From NCBI GenBank assembly GCA_020050375.1, contig JAGVKR010000114.1, forward strand, positions 1 to 5,547: DNA of 5,547 nt. Reading direction: 5' to 3'. This document shows, piece after piece, positions 1-5,547 of the stretch. Position 1 is the stretch's first letter, and the number at the start of each line of letters is the position of its first letter. The notes below the pieces were generated by a model. The model saw only the letters and a program-made list of their open reading frames with translations, was not told the origin of the DNA and did not search any database. This DNA is from Planctomycetales bacterium (GTDB taxonomy: Bacteria; Planctomycetota; Planctomycetia; Planctomycetales; Planctomycetaceae). A program made the translations under genes and the position numbers.

Positions 1-6
1 CCGCTT

Positions 7-75
7 CGGATCGCCTCAGCGGGCAGAAATTCACGTCGGAGATATTTTTACCGCTATGACCCCGACACCCGACGC
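7..75. repeat. Degenerate direct repeat, copy A
   Basis: This stretch aligns without gaps to 122-190 at an offset of 115 bp. By eye about 53 of 69 positions agree; the best part is 29-75 against 144-190, about 39 of 47. Shared words include ATTCACGTC (29-37) and CCGCTATGACCCCG (51-64). The left end of the window may cut off further copies. Confidence 0.75.
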
Positions 76-121
76 TACGACGGGGCCACCGCTCGCGGAG
101 TCTGCGGGTCGGTCGCCGATA

Positions 122-190
122 CGGATCGTGCCACCGGGTTAAGATTCACGTCCCAGATGGATTTCCCGCTATGACCCCGGCACCCGCCGC
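122..190. repeat. Degenerate direct repeat, copy B
   Basis: This is the second copy of the 115-bp-period repeat. It contains CGGGTTAAGAT at 135-145, which recurs exactly at 251-261, and ATTCACGTC at 144-152. After it, CCCGGCACCCG at 176-186 is repeated at 190-200; the second of these continues like copy A (61-74), so copy B appears to carry a 14-bp internal duplication relative to copy A. Confidence 0.75.
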
Positions 191-237
191 CCGGCACCCG
201 ACGTCGATCACGAATAAAGGTATGCCCTGATCAGCTC

Positions 238-261
238 CTCGCTCACGCCTCGGGTTAAGAT
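238..261. repeat. Partial third repeat unit with the GGGTTAAGAT core
   Basis: CGGGTTAAGAT at 251-261 is identical to 135-145, at an offset of 116 bp, so it continues the same period. After it the sequence runs within three bases into the stop codon of the EEP gene and the similarity ends. The upstream part, CTCGCTCACGCCT (238-250), read on the minus strand gives TTAACCCG followed by AGGCGTGAGCGAG. From memory this resembles a repeat common between genes in planctomycete genomes; that link was not tested. Confidence 0.55.
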
Positions 262-264
262 CCG

Positions 265-1332
265 TCAGCGCAGCTCCAGTTCGGCAACCACCGGGCGGTG
301 ATCGCCCCCCAGTGATGGGCCGATACGGGCGTTTCGGACACGCCAGGCCCCGTTGGCGAGGATGTGGTCGATGCGGATCCCGAAATGGGTGGTGAACTTT
401 GTCGGGCCGAAGCCGAGGCCGGCGGTCGAAAAGGCATTCTGCCAGCTCGACCAATACCGCTGGTAGATTGTGCTGTCGACCGGCATGTTGAAGTCGCCAG
501 CCACAATCGTCGGCCCGGGACACGCGGCGGCCATTTCGCTTGCGAGCTCCGACTCGACCCGCCGGATTTCGGTCGTCCGCCGCATCTCGGGGATCCCCTT
601 CCACTTCCCGAGGATCATTTCCTGGAGCCCCTCGCGCGGGGTCTCGAGGTGGACGCCGACGACGTGGATCGTGCCCCAGGGAGTTTCGAGATCACATCGG
701 CCGGCCGGATGGTTCCACGGCTCGAAACGCTCGGATTTGAGCGTCTCGGCCTGCACGATGGGAAAACGACTGTAGATCCAGACCCCGCCGACGTGCGCCG
801 ATTGCCAGCCCACTCCTGCTTCCGGCGGAAGTGCGACTGAAAGCGAGCCCTCCTGCAAGACGATGAGATCGGGACGGGTGGAACGGATGAATTCAGCCAG
901 CGCTGACTGGCTCCCGCCGGAGCCGTTGTTGCACGACAGCACGCGGAGCGATTCGCCGCCGGAAGCCGCCTCGTTACTCCAGAGGGCTTGCCACGACAGG
1001 CAAAACCCCATGATCGGGCCGATCACAACAATTCCGGCGACCGCCAGCAGCCACAAGGCGCGTCGGTGAAAAAGCAGGGCCAGCGGCACGAGGCAGGGGA
1101 GCGGAAGAATCGCGATCCAGCGCGGCCCGAACGTGAACAATGTCGCCGGCCACCAGTGGTCACCGGAAAGCCACAGCAGGGCTGCCAACCCCAGGACGAC
1201 GGCCAGGTAACTCCACGCGAGCAGCGATGTGACGCGATAGGGGCCTCCTCGTCGTATCGGCTTCGAAGCAGAGCGAGCGGCTCTGTCGCGGTGGGGCTTC
1301 CAGACGAGTTGTCGCGTGCCTTTGCCTGACAT
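265..1332 (-). CDS. Membrane-anchored endonuclease/exonuclease/phosphatase (EEP) family protein
   Basis: The predicted protein has 355 residues. The N-terminus is basic (to about 33), followed by three hydrophobic segments at about 36-56, 72-88 and 92-117, then a catalytic domain from about 128 to the end. The EEP/DNase I-like active-site set is complete: LRVLSCNNG (129-137, Asn), LIVLQE (E161), VVGVHLET (H228), VAGDFNMP (D280 and N282), RIDHILAN (D322-H323) and GGDHRPVVAELEL (D344-H345). These residues bind a divalent metal and cut phosphodiesters or phosphate esters. Known family substrates include DNA, phosphoinositides and sphingomyelin, so the substrate here is open. Three helices before the domain would put it on the outer side of the membrane if the basic N-terminus stays inside. 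The ATG at 1332 is the only good start before the first helix; it has no strong Shine-Dalgarno. The gene is last in the visible cluster; a functional link to the sugar genes is only inferred from position. Confidence 0.88.
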   Translation of the reverse strand: MSGKGTRQLVWKPHRDRAARSASKPIRRGGPYRVTSLLAWSYLAVVLGLAALLWLSGDHWWPATLFTFGPRWIAILPLPCLVPLALLFHRRALWLLAVAGIVVIGPIMGFCLSWQALWSNEAASGGESLRVLSCNNGSGGSQSALAEFIRSTRPDLIVLQEGSLSVALPPEAGVGWQSAHVGGVWIYSRFPIVQAETLKSERFEPWNHPAGRCDLETPWGTIHVVGVHLETPREGLQEMILGKWKGIPEMRRTTEIRRVESELASEMAAACPGPTIVAGDFNMPVDSTIYQRYWSSWQNAFSTAGLGFGPTKFTTHFGIRIDHILANGAWRVRNARIGPSLGGDHRPVVAELELR

Positions 1333-1416
1333 TTGGACCGCCAGCTTACACAGTTTCCACGAACGCGGATGATCGCCTCATCGCACGTGATTTCTTCCAA
1401 ACGGGAAGTTCCCACG
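1333..1416 (-). promoter_or_regulatory. 84-bp gap between the GT2-GtrA and EEP genes with short palindromes
   Basis: The gap begins just after the TGA of the GT2-GtrA gene. At 1403-1413 there is an 11-bp near-palindrome, GGGAA-G-TTCCC, and at 1384-1389 a CACGTG. CTTCC (1394-1398) and GGAAG (1404-1408) can also pair across a 5-nt loop, using part of the same bases. None is followed by a T-run, so a strong terminator is not supported. No convincing promoter was found; the EEP gene could be read from upstream. Confidence 0.25.
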
Positions 1417-2583
1417 TCAAGCGCGAAAGACGAAATACCGACTCATCGCGAAGTTGAAGACCAGTCCACCGGCAATGCCGGCCAGCGACGCGATCTGCGG
1501 CCAGAGGTCGGGAACGGCATGGAGCATCGTCAGTGTGATGGCGTAATTGATCCCCGCGCCCAGCGAGCAGGAGGCAATGAACGCCACGAACTGGCGCGGC
1601 AGCGAACCGCCGCGCGCGTCGTAGAATGTGAACCGCCGATTGAGGGCAAAATTGGAGACCATCGAGAGGGCGATCGCTCCCAGAACGGCCCAGTTGACGT
1701 CGACCCCGCACCACAACAAAACGGTCAGCACCACAAGGTTCACAACAACCCCCAATCCGCCCACCAGGCCGAACTGCAGAGCATGTGACCAGAATGGATA
1801 TTTGAACGCCAGCAGGCGGCGCAGGTGTTGAATGTACCTCAATTGCTCTTTGAACGACAATTTGCTTTCGCCCAATTGCCGCTGAGCGAAGAAGATCGGC
1901 ACTTCGACGACGCGCGTGAAGCCGCATTTGACCAGCAGCTCGAGCCCGATCTTGTATCCGACGGGGTTGAGGTACGGCACGGACTCCAGCGCCTTGCGTC
2001 GAAACGCAAAGAAGCCCGACATCGGGTCCGCCGCCCGCGTGAACGGGCGCGCGAGCCAGGTGGCGACTTTGCTGTTCAACCACCGAAGAAATCCCCAGTC
2101 TTCACCGGTCGAACCGCCGGAGACGTATCGCGAGCCGATGACAAACTCGGCTCCCTCTTCGAGCGCCTTCAGCATCTGCGGAATCTGCTCGGGAGGATGG
2201 CTGAGGTCGGCATCCATCACGACGACGACTTCGCGCGTTGCCGCCGCGATGCCGTCGAGAACGGCCGGACTGAGCCCGCGATTGGTCTTGCGAACGATCA
2301 GCCGCACCCACGGCAGGTTCAGGCGGGCAATCTGCTCCTCGGTCCCGTCACGACTGTTGTCATCCATGATCAACAGTTCCACGTTGAGACTGCGGTCTGA
2401 CCGCAAGCGTTCGATGCGCTCGATCAGCAGGGGCAGGTTCGCGGCCTCCTTGTACGTCGGTACGACGATCGATACCTGAATCAGTTCCCTCGAGCTTACC
2501 GAGGGTCGCTTGTCATTCTCTGAAAGACATTGCTCAACCATCTGTTTCTTTCTTCGGAGTTCAACTATTTCGCCGTCATTCAT
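1417..2583 (-). CDS. Fusion of a polyprenyl-phosphate glycosyltransferase (GT2, DPM1/GtrB-like) and a GtrA-type membrane domain
   Basis: The predicted protein is 388 residues. After a charged N-terminal stretch of about 35 residues, the GT2 domain spans about 36-260: VSIVVPTYKEAANL (37-50), MDDNSRDGT (73-81), the metal-binding MDADLSHPPE (123-132), GSRYVSGG (150-157), DPMSGFF (186-192) and LGESKLS (237-243). This is the pattern of enzymes that move a sugar from a nucleotide donor to dolichyl or undecaprenyl phosphate. Residues about 268-388 form four hydrophobic segments with GtrA signatures FGLVGG (271-276), NFALNRRFTF (311-320) and a second NFAMSRYFVF (377-386). GtrA is proposed to help flip the lipid-linked sugar across the membrane. 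Fusing both steps in one chain is a known architecture. The gene begins 15 bp after the GT39-type gene. No clear Shine-Dalgarno precedes the ATG at 2583; an in-frame ATG at 2541 is an alternative start that leaves the catalytic domain whole. Confidence 0.92.
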   Translation of the reverse strand: MNDGEIVELRRKKQMVEQCLSENDKRPSVSSRELIQVSIVVPTYKEAANLPLLIERIERLRSDRSLNVELLIMDDNSRDGTEEQIARLNLPWVRLIVRKTNRGLSPAVLDGIAAATREVVVVMDADLSHPPEQIPQMLKALEEGAEFVIGSRYVSGGSTGEDWGFLRWLNSKVATWLARPFTRAADPMSGFFAFRRKALESVPYLNPVGYKIGLELLVKCGFTRVVEVPIFFAQRQLGESKLSFKEQLRYIQHLRRLLAFKYPFWSHALQFGLVGGLGVVVNLVVLTVLLWCGVDVNWAVLGAIALSMVSNFALNRRFTFYDARGGSLPRQFVAFIASCSLGAGINYAITLTMLHAVPDLWPQIASLAGIAGGLVFNFAMSRYFVFRA

Positions 2584-2590
2584 GGCGAAA
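2568..2590 (-). other. Perfect 7-bp inverted repeat enclosing a start codon
   Basis: On the minus strand TTTCGCC and GGCGAAA are perfectly complementary and separated by 9 nt. The ATG at 2583 of the GT2-GtrA gene lies in the loop. It sits between the TGA of the preceding gene and the first codons of the next. There is no T-run after it, so it is not a standard intrinsic terminator. It could shield or present the start codon; it could also be chance. Confidence 0.4.
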
Positions 2591-2598
2591 GACGCTGT

Positions 2599-4104
2599 TC
2601 ATTCGGGCCTTGCGCTTTTCACAAATCGGCACCAAACGATTCGATAGTATACCCGCGGTTCTTCAGCGACAAAACCGGACGCGCCGAACACTTCGCGGTA
2701 CTTTTCCAGAGGCCAGACAGATCCGCCAACCAACAGTGAAAAGCTCTCTTCGTTGACCAGCTCATCCAGGATCGGCCGCTCGACTCCGTCCGAAGCAGCG
2801 CTTCCCCGATGAATGACTCCCATCAGGCGACCATCCGGCGCAAGGGAGGTGACGCCGTAGAGCGGCCGCGGCAGGAGTTTCTTATCGGCAGGGAGGTAGT
2901 ATTTGAACGGCACAACTTCGAATTCCGGGTCGAAAACAATCGGTTCCGAATCGTGGGCCGATTGAAGGATGGCCGCGGTCGCCTGCCGCCAGTCGGGCTT
3001 GATGGGGTGTGTGAAGTAATTCGAGATCGAAATCAACGAGAGTGCCGCTATGCCCCCCAGGGCCGGAGCCGCGATCGACCAACGCAAGCTCGAGAGGCCG
3101 ATCCCGGCAAGAATCACAAACGCCGGAAGGCCAACCGTCGCGTATCGGGTTGCGTAAATCGGACTGAACAGCACCGCGACGACGAGGGGACCGACAATGG
3201 GCATCAACCACCAGCCGGCCAGCAACACGGCATTCATCCGGTCGCGCCGCAACGTCCAGATTCCGAGCGCCGCGGGGAGCCAAAGAAAGAGCAGCGCGGC
3301 TGCGGTCCCGCCCATCAGTTGCCACAGGGGAGATTCCTTCCACGCCAGCATTCTCCCGAACGCGAAGACGATCGGCGTTCCCAAAAACTGCATCGTCCAG
3401 TCCGCCCCCATCCGCGACATGTTTCCCTTCGTGCCCAGTTGTGCAAAAAACTGCGGAATCCAGAAGGAGAACACACCGGCGGCCAACGCCATCGCGCCCA
3501 GGAAGCTGAGGACTCGGCGACGGTCGGGTCTGGCCGCGAGAAGCGCCACAGAGTGCACCACAGGAACGGCGAAGCCGTAATAGTGCGTGAGGGCAATGGC
3601 TGCAATCGACACCGCGTAGGCCATGAGTCGTCCTGCCCCGCCCGAGTCGTTCCACCTCAGGAAGAGCCAAGTCGAAACGACGGCGAGGAGTTGCAGAAGT
3701 GCGAAACAGCGAGCTTCGTCCGCCAACTCCAGCGCGCTTGGGGAGATCGAAAACAGAAGCGCGCTGAGAAGTCCCGCACGTTCGTCAGCAACGCGCCTGG
3801 CGACCAGATAGACGAACCAGATCGCGATCGTGCTGCAAAGAGCCGGCAGGCTGCGCCAAGCCGCCTCGGACGTTCCGAAGACCTTCGACCACCCCCGGGC
3901 GATGACCCAAAACAGCGGCGGATTGCCGTTGTCGCGGGCGCGCCCGGACACGAGATCGGGGACCGACTCCCTGGCGATATTGGCCGTGAAGGCTTCGTCG
4001 TACCAGAAGCTCTGGGCATCGACGGCCGAGAGTCGAATGACGCCACCGAAGAGGATCAGCGCCAACAGTTTCCACGGCATTTTTGACGAGGCGTCCTTCG
4101 ACAT
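2599..4104 (-). CDS. Polytopic GT-C glycosyltransferase, GT39/PMT-like (ArnT-type fold)
   Basis: The predicted 501-residue integral membrane protein has many hydrophobic segments up to about residue 365, then a soluble C-terminal domain of about 130 residues. Hallmarks of the family are in order: a first membrane helix (11-30) followed by FWYDEAF with the acidic pair D36-E37 in the first periplasmic loop, the usual metal/catalytic site; NPPLFW (61-66); R84-SLPAL; DEAR (129-132), matching the QEAR-type motif; THYYG (173-177); and RYATVGLPAF (320-329). KPDWRQA (369-375) opens the soluble tail, as is common in this group. Such enzymes transfer a sugar from a polyprenyl-phosphate carrier to an acceptor on the outer face of the cytoplasmic membrane. 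The gene downstream encodes a carrier-loading GT2 fused to GtrA, which fits this donor. Acceptor and sugar are unknown. The start is uncertain: GTG at 4113 would add three residues, and TTG at 4146 fourteen. Confidence 0.88.
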   Translation of the reverse strand: MSKDASSKMPWKLLALILFGGVIRLSAVDAQSFWYDEAFTANIARESVPDLVSGRARDNGNPPLFWVIARGWSKVFGTSEAAWRSLPALCSTIAIWFVYLVARRVADERAGLLSALLFSISPSALELADEARCFALLQLLAVVSTWLFLRWNDSGGAGRLMAYAVSIAAIALTHYYGFAVPVVHSVALLAARPDRRRVLSFLGAMALAAGVFSFWIPQFFAQLGTKGNMSRMGADWTMQFLGTPIVFAFGRMLAWKESPLWQLMGGTAAALLFLWLPAALGIWTLRRDRMNAVLLAGWWLMPIVGPLVVAVLFSPIYATRYATVGLPAFVILAGIGLSSLRWSIAAPALGGIAALSLISISNYFTHPIKPDWRQATAAILQSAHDSEPIVFDPEFEVVPFKYYLPADKKLLPRPLYGVTSLAPDGRLMGVIHRGSAASDGVERPILDELVNEESFSLLVGGSVWPLEKYREVFGASGFVAEEPRVYYRIVWCRFVKSARPE

Positions 4105-4117
4105 CTCCGGCACGATG

Positions 4118-4122
4118 CTCCT
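4118..4122 (-). promoter_or_regulatory. Ribosome binding site of the GT39-type gene, overlapping the epimerase stop
   Basis: On the minus strand the epimerase ends in TAG, and the last two bases of that stop are the first two of AGGAG. It is 4 nt from an in-frame GTG at 4113 and 13 nt from the ATG at 4104; a second GGAG (4105-4108) abuts that ATG without any spacer. The start is therefore ambiguous between 4113 and 4104. A TTG at 4146 has no good site and would overlap the epimerase, so it is less likely. Confidence 0.45.
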
Positions 4123-5071
4123 AACCGCAAGCGGCGAACGAGGCAAACGTTTTCGGCAGGCCCTTCCGCAGGTCGACCTCGGACCTCCACCCGAGCTTCG
4201 CCGCGGCGGCGTCCGGGCAGATCAGGTTGGATTTTAGATCTCCGGCCCGCGGCGGACCAAAAACCGGTTCCGGCGCCGACCGGCCTGTCGCACGCGCGAA
4301 TTCCTGTCGCAGCGCAAGTTCGAGTTGCTTGACATCAGTCCCGACTGCGGTGCCGATATTGAATGGCGTGAACGGCGAATCGAGGGGACAGGTAAGCGCC
4401 AATGCGTTGGCACGGGCAACGTCGCCGACGTAGACGTAGTCACGAACGCAGCCACCGTCTCCGTGAATCAGGCATGGCTCGCCAGCCAGCATCTTCCTGC
4501 AGAAGATGGCGACGACGCCGGCTTCTCCATGCGGACTCTGCCGCGGACCATAGACATTCGAATACCGCAGAGCCACGGCGCTGAGGCCGTGCTCGTTTGC
4601 GAAGAACTCCAGGTATTTTTCGCCGGCCCACTTGCTGATGCCGTAGGGGGAGACGGGAGAGCAGGGGGCGTTCTCCGGCGCTGGCTTATCCACGTCTCCG
4701 TACAGGACACCGCCGGACGAGGCGAACGTGATTCGCTTCGCCCCGACGGCGGCGGCTCCCTCCAAAACATTGATCAGGCCCAAAATGTTCGTCTGCGCGT
4801 CGAAACCGGGTTCGCGCACAGAGCGACTCACAGACATCTGAGCCGCCTGATGGCACACTCCGTCCGGCCGCACCTGCTGAAAGATCCCCTGCACGGCGCT
4901 GCGATCGCAGATGTCGGCCACATGCACTGGAACGCCGGCCGGCAGGTTGTCTTTGGTGCCCGACGAAAGATCATCGAGGACAGCCACGTCGTGCCCTTGC
5001 TCGAGCAACAGTTCGGCGACGTGACTTCCGATAAAGCCCGCGCCGCCGGTGATGAGAATTCGCAAATTCAT
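4121..5071 (-). CDS. NAD-dependent nucleotide-sugar epimerase (GalE-type extended SDR)
   Basis: The predicted protein is 316 residues, the normal size for UDP-glucose 4-epimerase-like extended short-chain dehydrogenases. The Rossmann signature TGGAGFIG is at residues 8-15, with the NAD-ribose-binding acidic pair DD at 33-34. HQAAQMSVSRSV (74-85), FASSGG (116-121, the catalytic Ser/Thr region), the catalytic pair Y143 and K147 in SPYGISK, LRYSNVYGPRQ (168-178) and GDGGCVRDYVYVGDV (about 204-218) follow in the expected order. The C-terminal LGW...L..GL segment is also typical. The enzyme would invert C4 of a UDP-hexose (UDP-Glc/UDP-Gal, or the N-acetyl or uronate forms) in the cytoplasm; the exact substrate cannot be read from the motifs, so no symbol is given. 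The ATG at 5071 was chosen because it places the Rossmann strand at the N-terminus; GTG at 5074 is an alternative. The stop codon overlaps the Shine-Dalgarno of the next gene, indicating coupled translation. Confidence 0.92.
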   Translation of the reverse strand: MNLRILITGGAGFIGSHVAELLLEQGHDVAVLDDLSSGTKDNLPAGVPVHVADICDRSAVQGIFQQVRPDGVCHQAAQMSVSRSVREPGFDAQTNILGLINVLEGAAAVGAKRITFASSGGVLYGDVDKPAPENAPCSPVSPYGISKWAGEKYLEFFANEHGLSAVALRYSNVYGPRQSPHGEAGVVAIFCRKMLAGEPCLIHGDGGCVRDYVYVGDVARANALALTCPLDSPFTPFNIGTAVGTDVKQLELALRQEFARATGRSAPEPVFGPPRAGDLKSNLICPDAAAAKLGWRSEVDLRKGLPKTFASFAACG

Positions 5072-5141
5072 CACGACAGTTTCTCCGAGTCGAATCGAGT
5101 AAAATGTCAAGCTTGAACGACAAACGAATTCATAGCAAATT
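5072..5141 (-). promoter_or_regulatory. Intergenic gap with a possible promoter for the epimerase gene
   Basis: This 70 bp gap between the GT4-like gene and the epimerase is more A+T-rich than the genes around it. Read on the minus strand it contains an exact TTGACA hexamer (plus-strand 5105-5110), the consensus -35 element of sigma-70 promoters. No good TATAAT-like -10 follows at 16-18 bp; the corresponding bases are G+C-rich. An internal promoter is therefore possible but weakly supported, and readthrough from upstream is equally plausible. No hairpin followed by a T-run was seen, so there is no sign of a terminator after the GT4-like gene. Confidence 0.25.
5083..5086 (-). promoter_or_regulatory. 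Ribosome binding site of the epimerase gene
   Basis: A GGAG on the minus strand lies 11 nt upstream of the ATG at 5071 and 8 nt upstream of an in-frame GTG at 5074. The spacing fits the GTG better, adding one residue to the protein. Both starts sit directly before the NAD-binding strand, and they rule against the longer open frame that begins at 5155, which would overlap the preceding gene. Confidence 0.5.
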
Positions 5142-5547
5142 TCACGAGAACTCAAGTCCGAACTTGTCTTTCATCCGGATGCGTTCTGTGGAAAGGTTCT
5201 GCCGATCGCTTTCGTTAACGACGTACGGATCGGGCTTCCAACAGAGTGGAGCGATATCGCGCGTCCAAGCCTCTCCCCGTGCGATGGCGCTCTGCCGCAG
5301 GATTTCGTTCAACTTCGCGGAACTGACATGGCATGAGATATTCTCGAGGGCCCATTGACGAGGATGATATCGATCGGCCGTGTCGATGAATTCGGACAGC
5401 GCACGACCTGGATTCGAGCTATTGAGGAACTGGCCGGTTTGCTCGTTGATGAAGGCCCTTGACCCGATCGCCGCATTCTCCAGCAGCGCCACGGGAGTGT
5501 CGGCGAAGAGCGACTCGGCGACGACAACGCACGACCCTTCGCGCAAC
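5142..5547 (-). CDS. Glycosyltransferase, GT4-like, C-terminal part (5' end outside window)
   Basis: This reading frame enters from the right edge; about 134 C-terminal residues are visible. A TTG at 5546 lies in frame but is almost certainly an internal leucine, because the visible part starts in the middle of a known fold. The segment REGSCVVVAESLFADTPVALLE carries the E-x7-E spacing (visible residues 3 and 11) and the following TPV typical of the donor-nucleotide-binding C-terminal lobe of GT-B retaining glycosyltransferases. NEQTGQFL then resembles the usual NGxTGxLV segment. The last about 50 residues (WTRDIAPLCWKP and a charged end) are a family-specific tail that I do not recognise further. 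A cytoplasmic sugar transferase acting on a polysaccharide or lipid-linked intermediate is the likely role; donor and acceptor cannot be read from this part. The gene ends in TGA, 70 bp before the epimerase, in the same direction. Confidence 0.8.
   Translation of the reverse strand, partial: LREGSCVVVAESLFADTPVALLENAAIGSRAFINEQTGQFLNSSNPGRALSEFIDTADRYHPRQWALENISCHVSSAKLNEILRQSAIARGEAWTRDIAPLCWKPDPYVVNESDRQNLSTERIRMKDKFGLEFS

Larger units (their letters stand above)
1..264. other. Non-coding stretch downstream of the EEP gene, mostly degenerate repeat
   Basis: I see no convincing gene in this stretch on either strand. A plus-strand frame is open from position 1 to about 174 but has no recognisable content, and the repeat period of 115 bp is not a multiple of three, so the two copies do not encode the same peptide. 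CCCCG (60-64) and CGGGG (81-85) could pair across a 16-nt loop, but there is no T-run after them on either strand. The rest consists of the repeat copies listed separately. Confidence 0.6.

Noticed and set aside
60..85. Intrinsic terminator formed by CCCCG and CGGGG
   Set aside because: The stem has only five pairs with a 16-nt loop and no T-run on either strand.
1..174. End of a plus-strand gene entering from the left edge
   Set aside because: The open frame has no recognisable motif, and it runs through both repeat copies in different phases, so the openness is best explained by G+C-rich composition.
1..261. CRISPR array
   Set aside because: The period is 115 bp, the copies are degenerate over most of their length, and there are no short identical repeats with unique spacers.
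1346..2083. Minus-strand open frame (245 codons) in another frame of the GT2-GtrA gene
   Set aside because: It shows Arg/Gly-rich shadow composition; the other frame encodes the conserved GT2 and GtrA motifs without interruption.
2809..4086. Long plus-strand open frame (425 codons) antisense to the GT39-type gene
   Set aside because: Its translation is rich in Arg, Gln, Glu and Pro with no hydrophobic core or known motif, as expected for the antisense frame of a G+C-rich gene, while the minus strand carries the full GT39 motif set.
4325..5116. Plus-strand open frame (263 codons) antisense to the epimerase
   Set aside because: It covers the epimerase almost exactly and shows no motif; the epimerase has all catalytic residues in order.
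5072..5155. N-terminal extension of the epimerase starting at 5155
   Set aside because: The extra 28 residues precede the Rossmann strand, overlap the GT4-like gene, and have no supporting ribosome binding site, whereas GGAG is placed correctly for 5074 or 5071.

Overview
The window is a G+C-rich bacterial chromosomal segment carrying five genes, all on the minus strand, so transcription runs from the right edge to the left. Organism: most likely a planctomycete. This rests on the combination of a GT2-GtrA fusion, a membrane-anchored EEP-fold protein, weak Shine-Dalgarno sequences, and a G+C-rich intergenic repeat ending in a TTAACCCG-type core that resembles, from memory, repeats scattered between planctomycete genes. 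No 16S or other marker gene is present, so the assignment is an inference.

Layout in transcription order: (1) 5142-5547, the C-terminal part of a GT4-type glycosyltransferase cut by the window edge; (2) 4121-5071, an extended-SDR nucleotide-sugar epimerase of the GalE type; (3) 2599-4104, a polytopic GT-C/GT39-type glycosyltransferase that would use a lipid-linked sugar; (4) 1417-2583, a fused polyprenyl-phosphate glycosyltransferase (GT2, DPM1/GtrB-like) and GtrA-type membrane domain; (5) 265-1332, a membrane-anchored endonuclease/exonuclease/phosphatase (EEP) family protein. Gaps are 70, 16, 15 and 84 bp, so genes 2-4 are almost certainly one transcription unit; 1 and 5 probably belong to the same cluster. 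Positions 1-264 hold no convincing gene but contain a degenerate tandem repeat of about 115 bp period.

How the genes could work together (inference): the epimerase supplies a nucleotide sugar; the GT2 half of gene 4 loads a sugar onto undecaprenyl phosphate on the inner face of the membrane; its GtrA half helps it across; and the GT39-type enzyme transfers the sugar to an acceptor on the outer side. The upstream GT4 enzyme would act on a cytoplasmic glycan intermediate. The cluster therefore looks like a surface polysaccharide or glycoconjugate assembly/modification locus. The role of the EEP protein is not evident. I see no clearly novel defence or mobile system here; the repeat region and the hairpin spanning a start codon are the least explained items.
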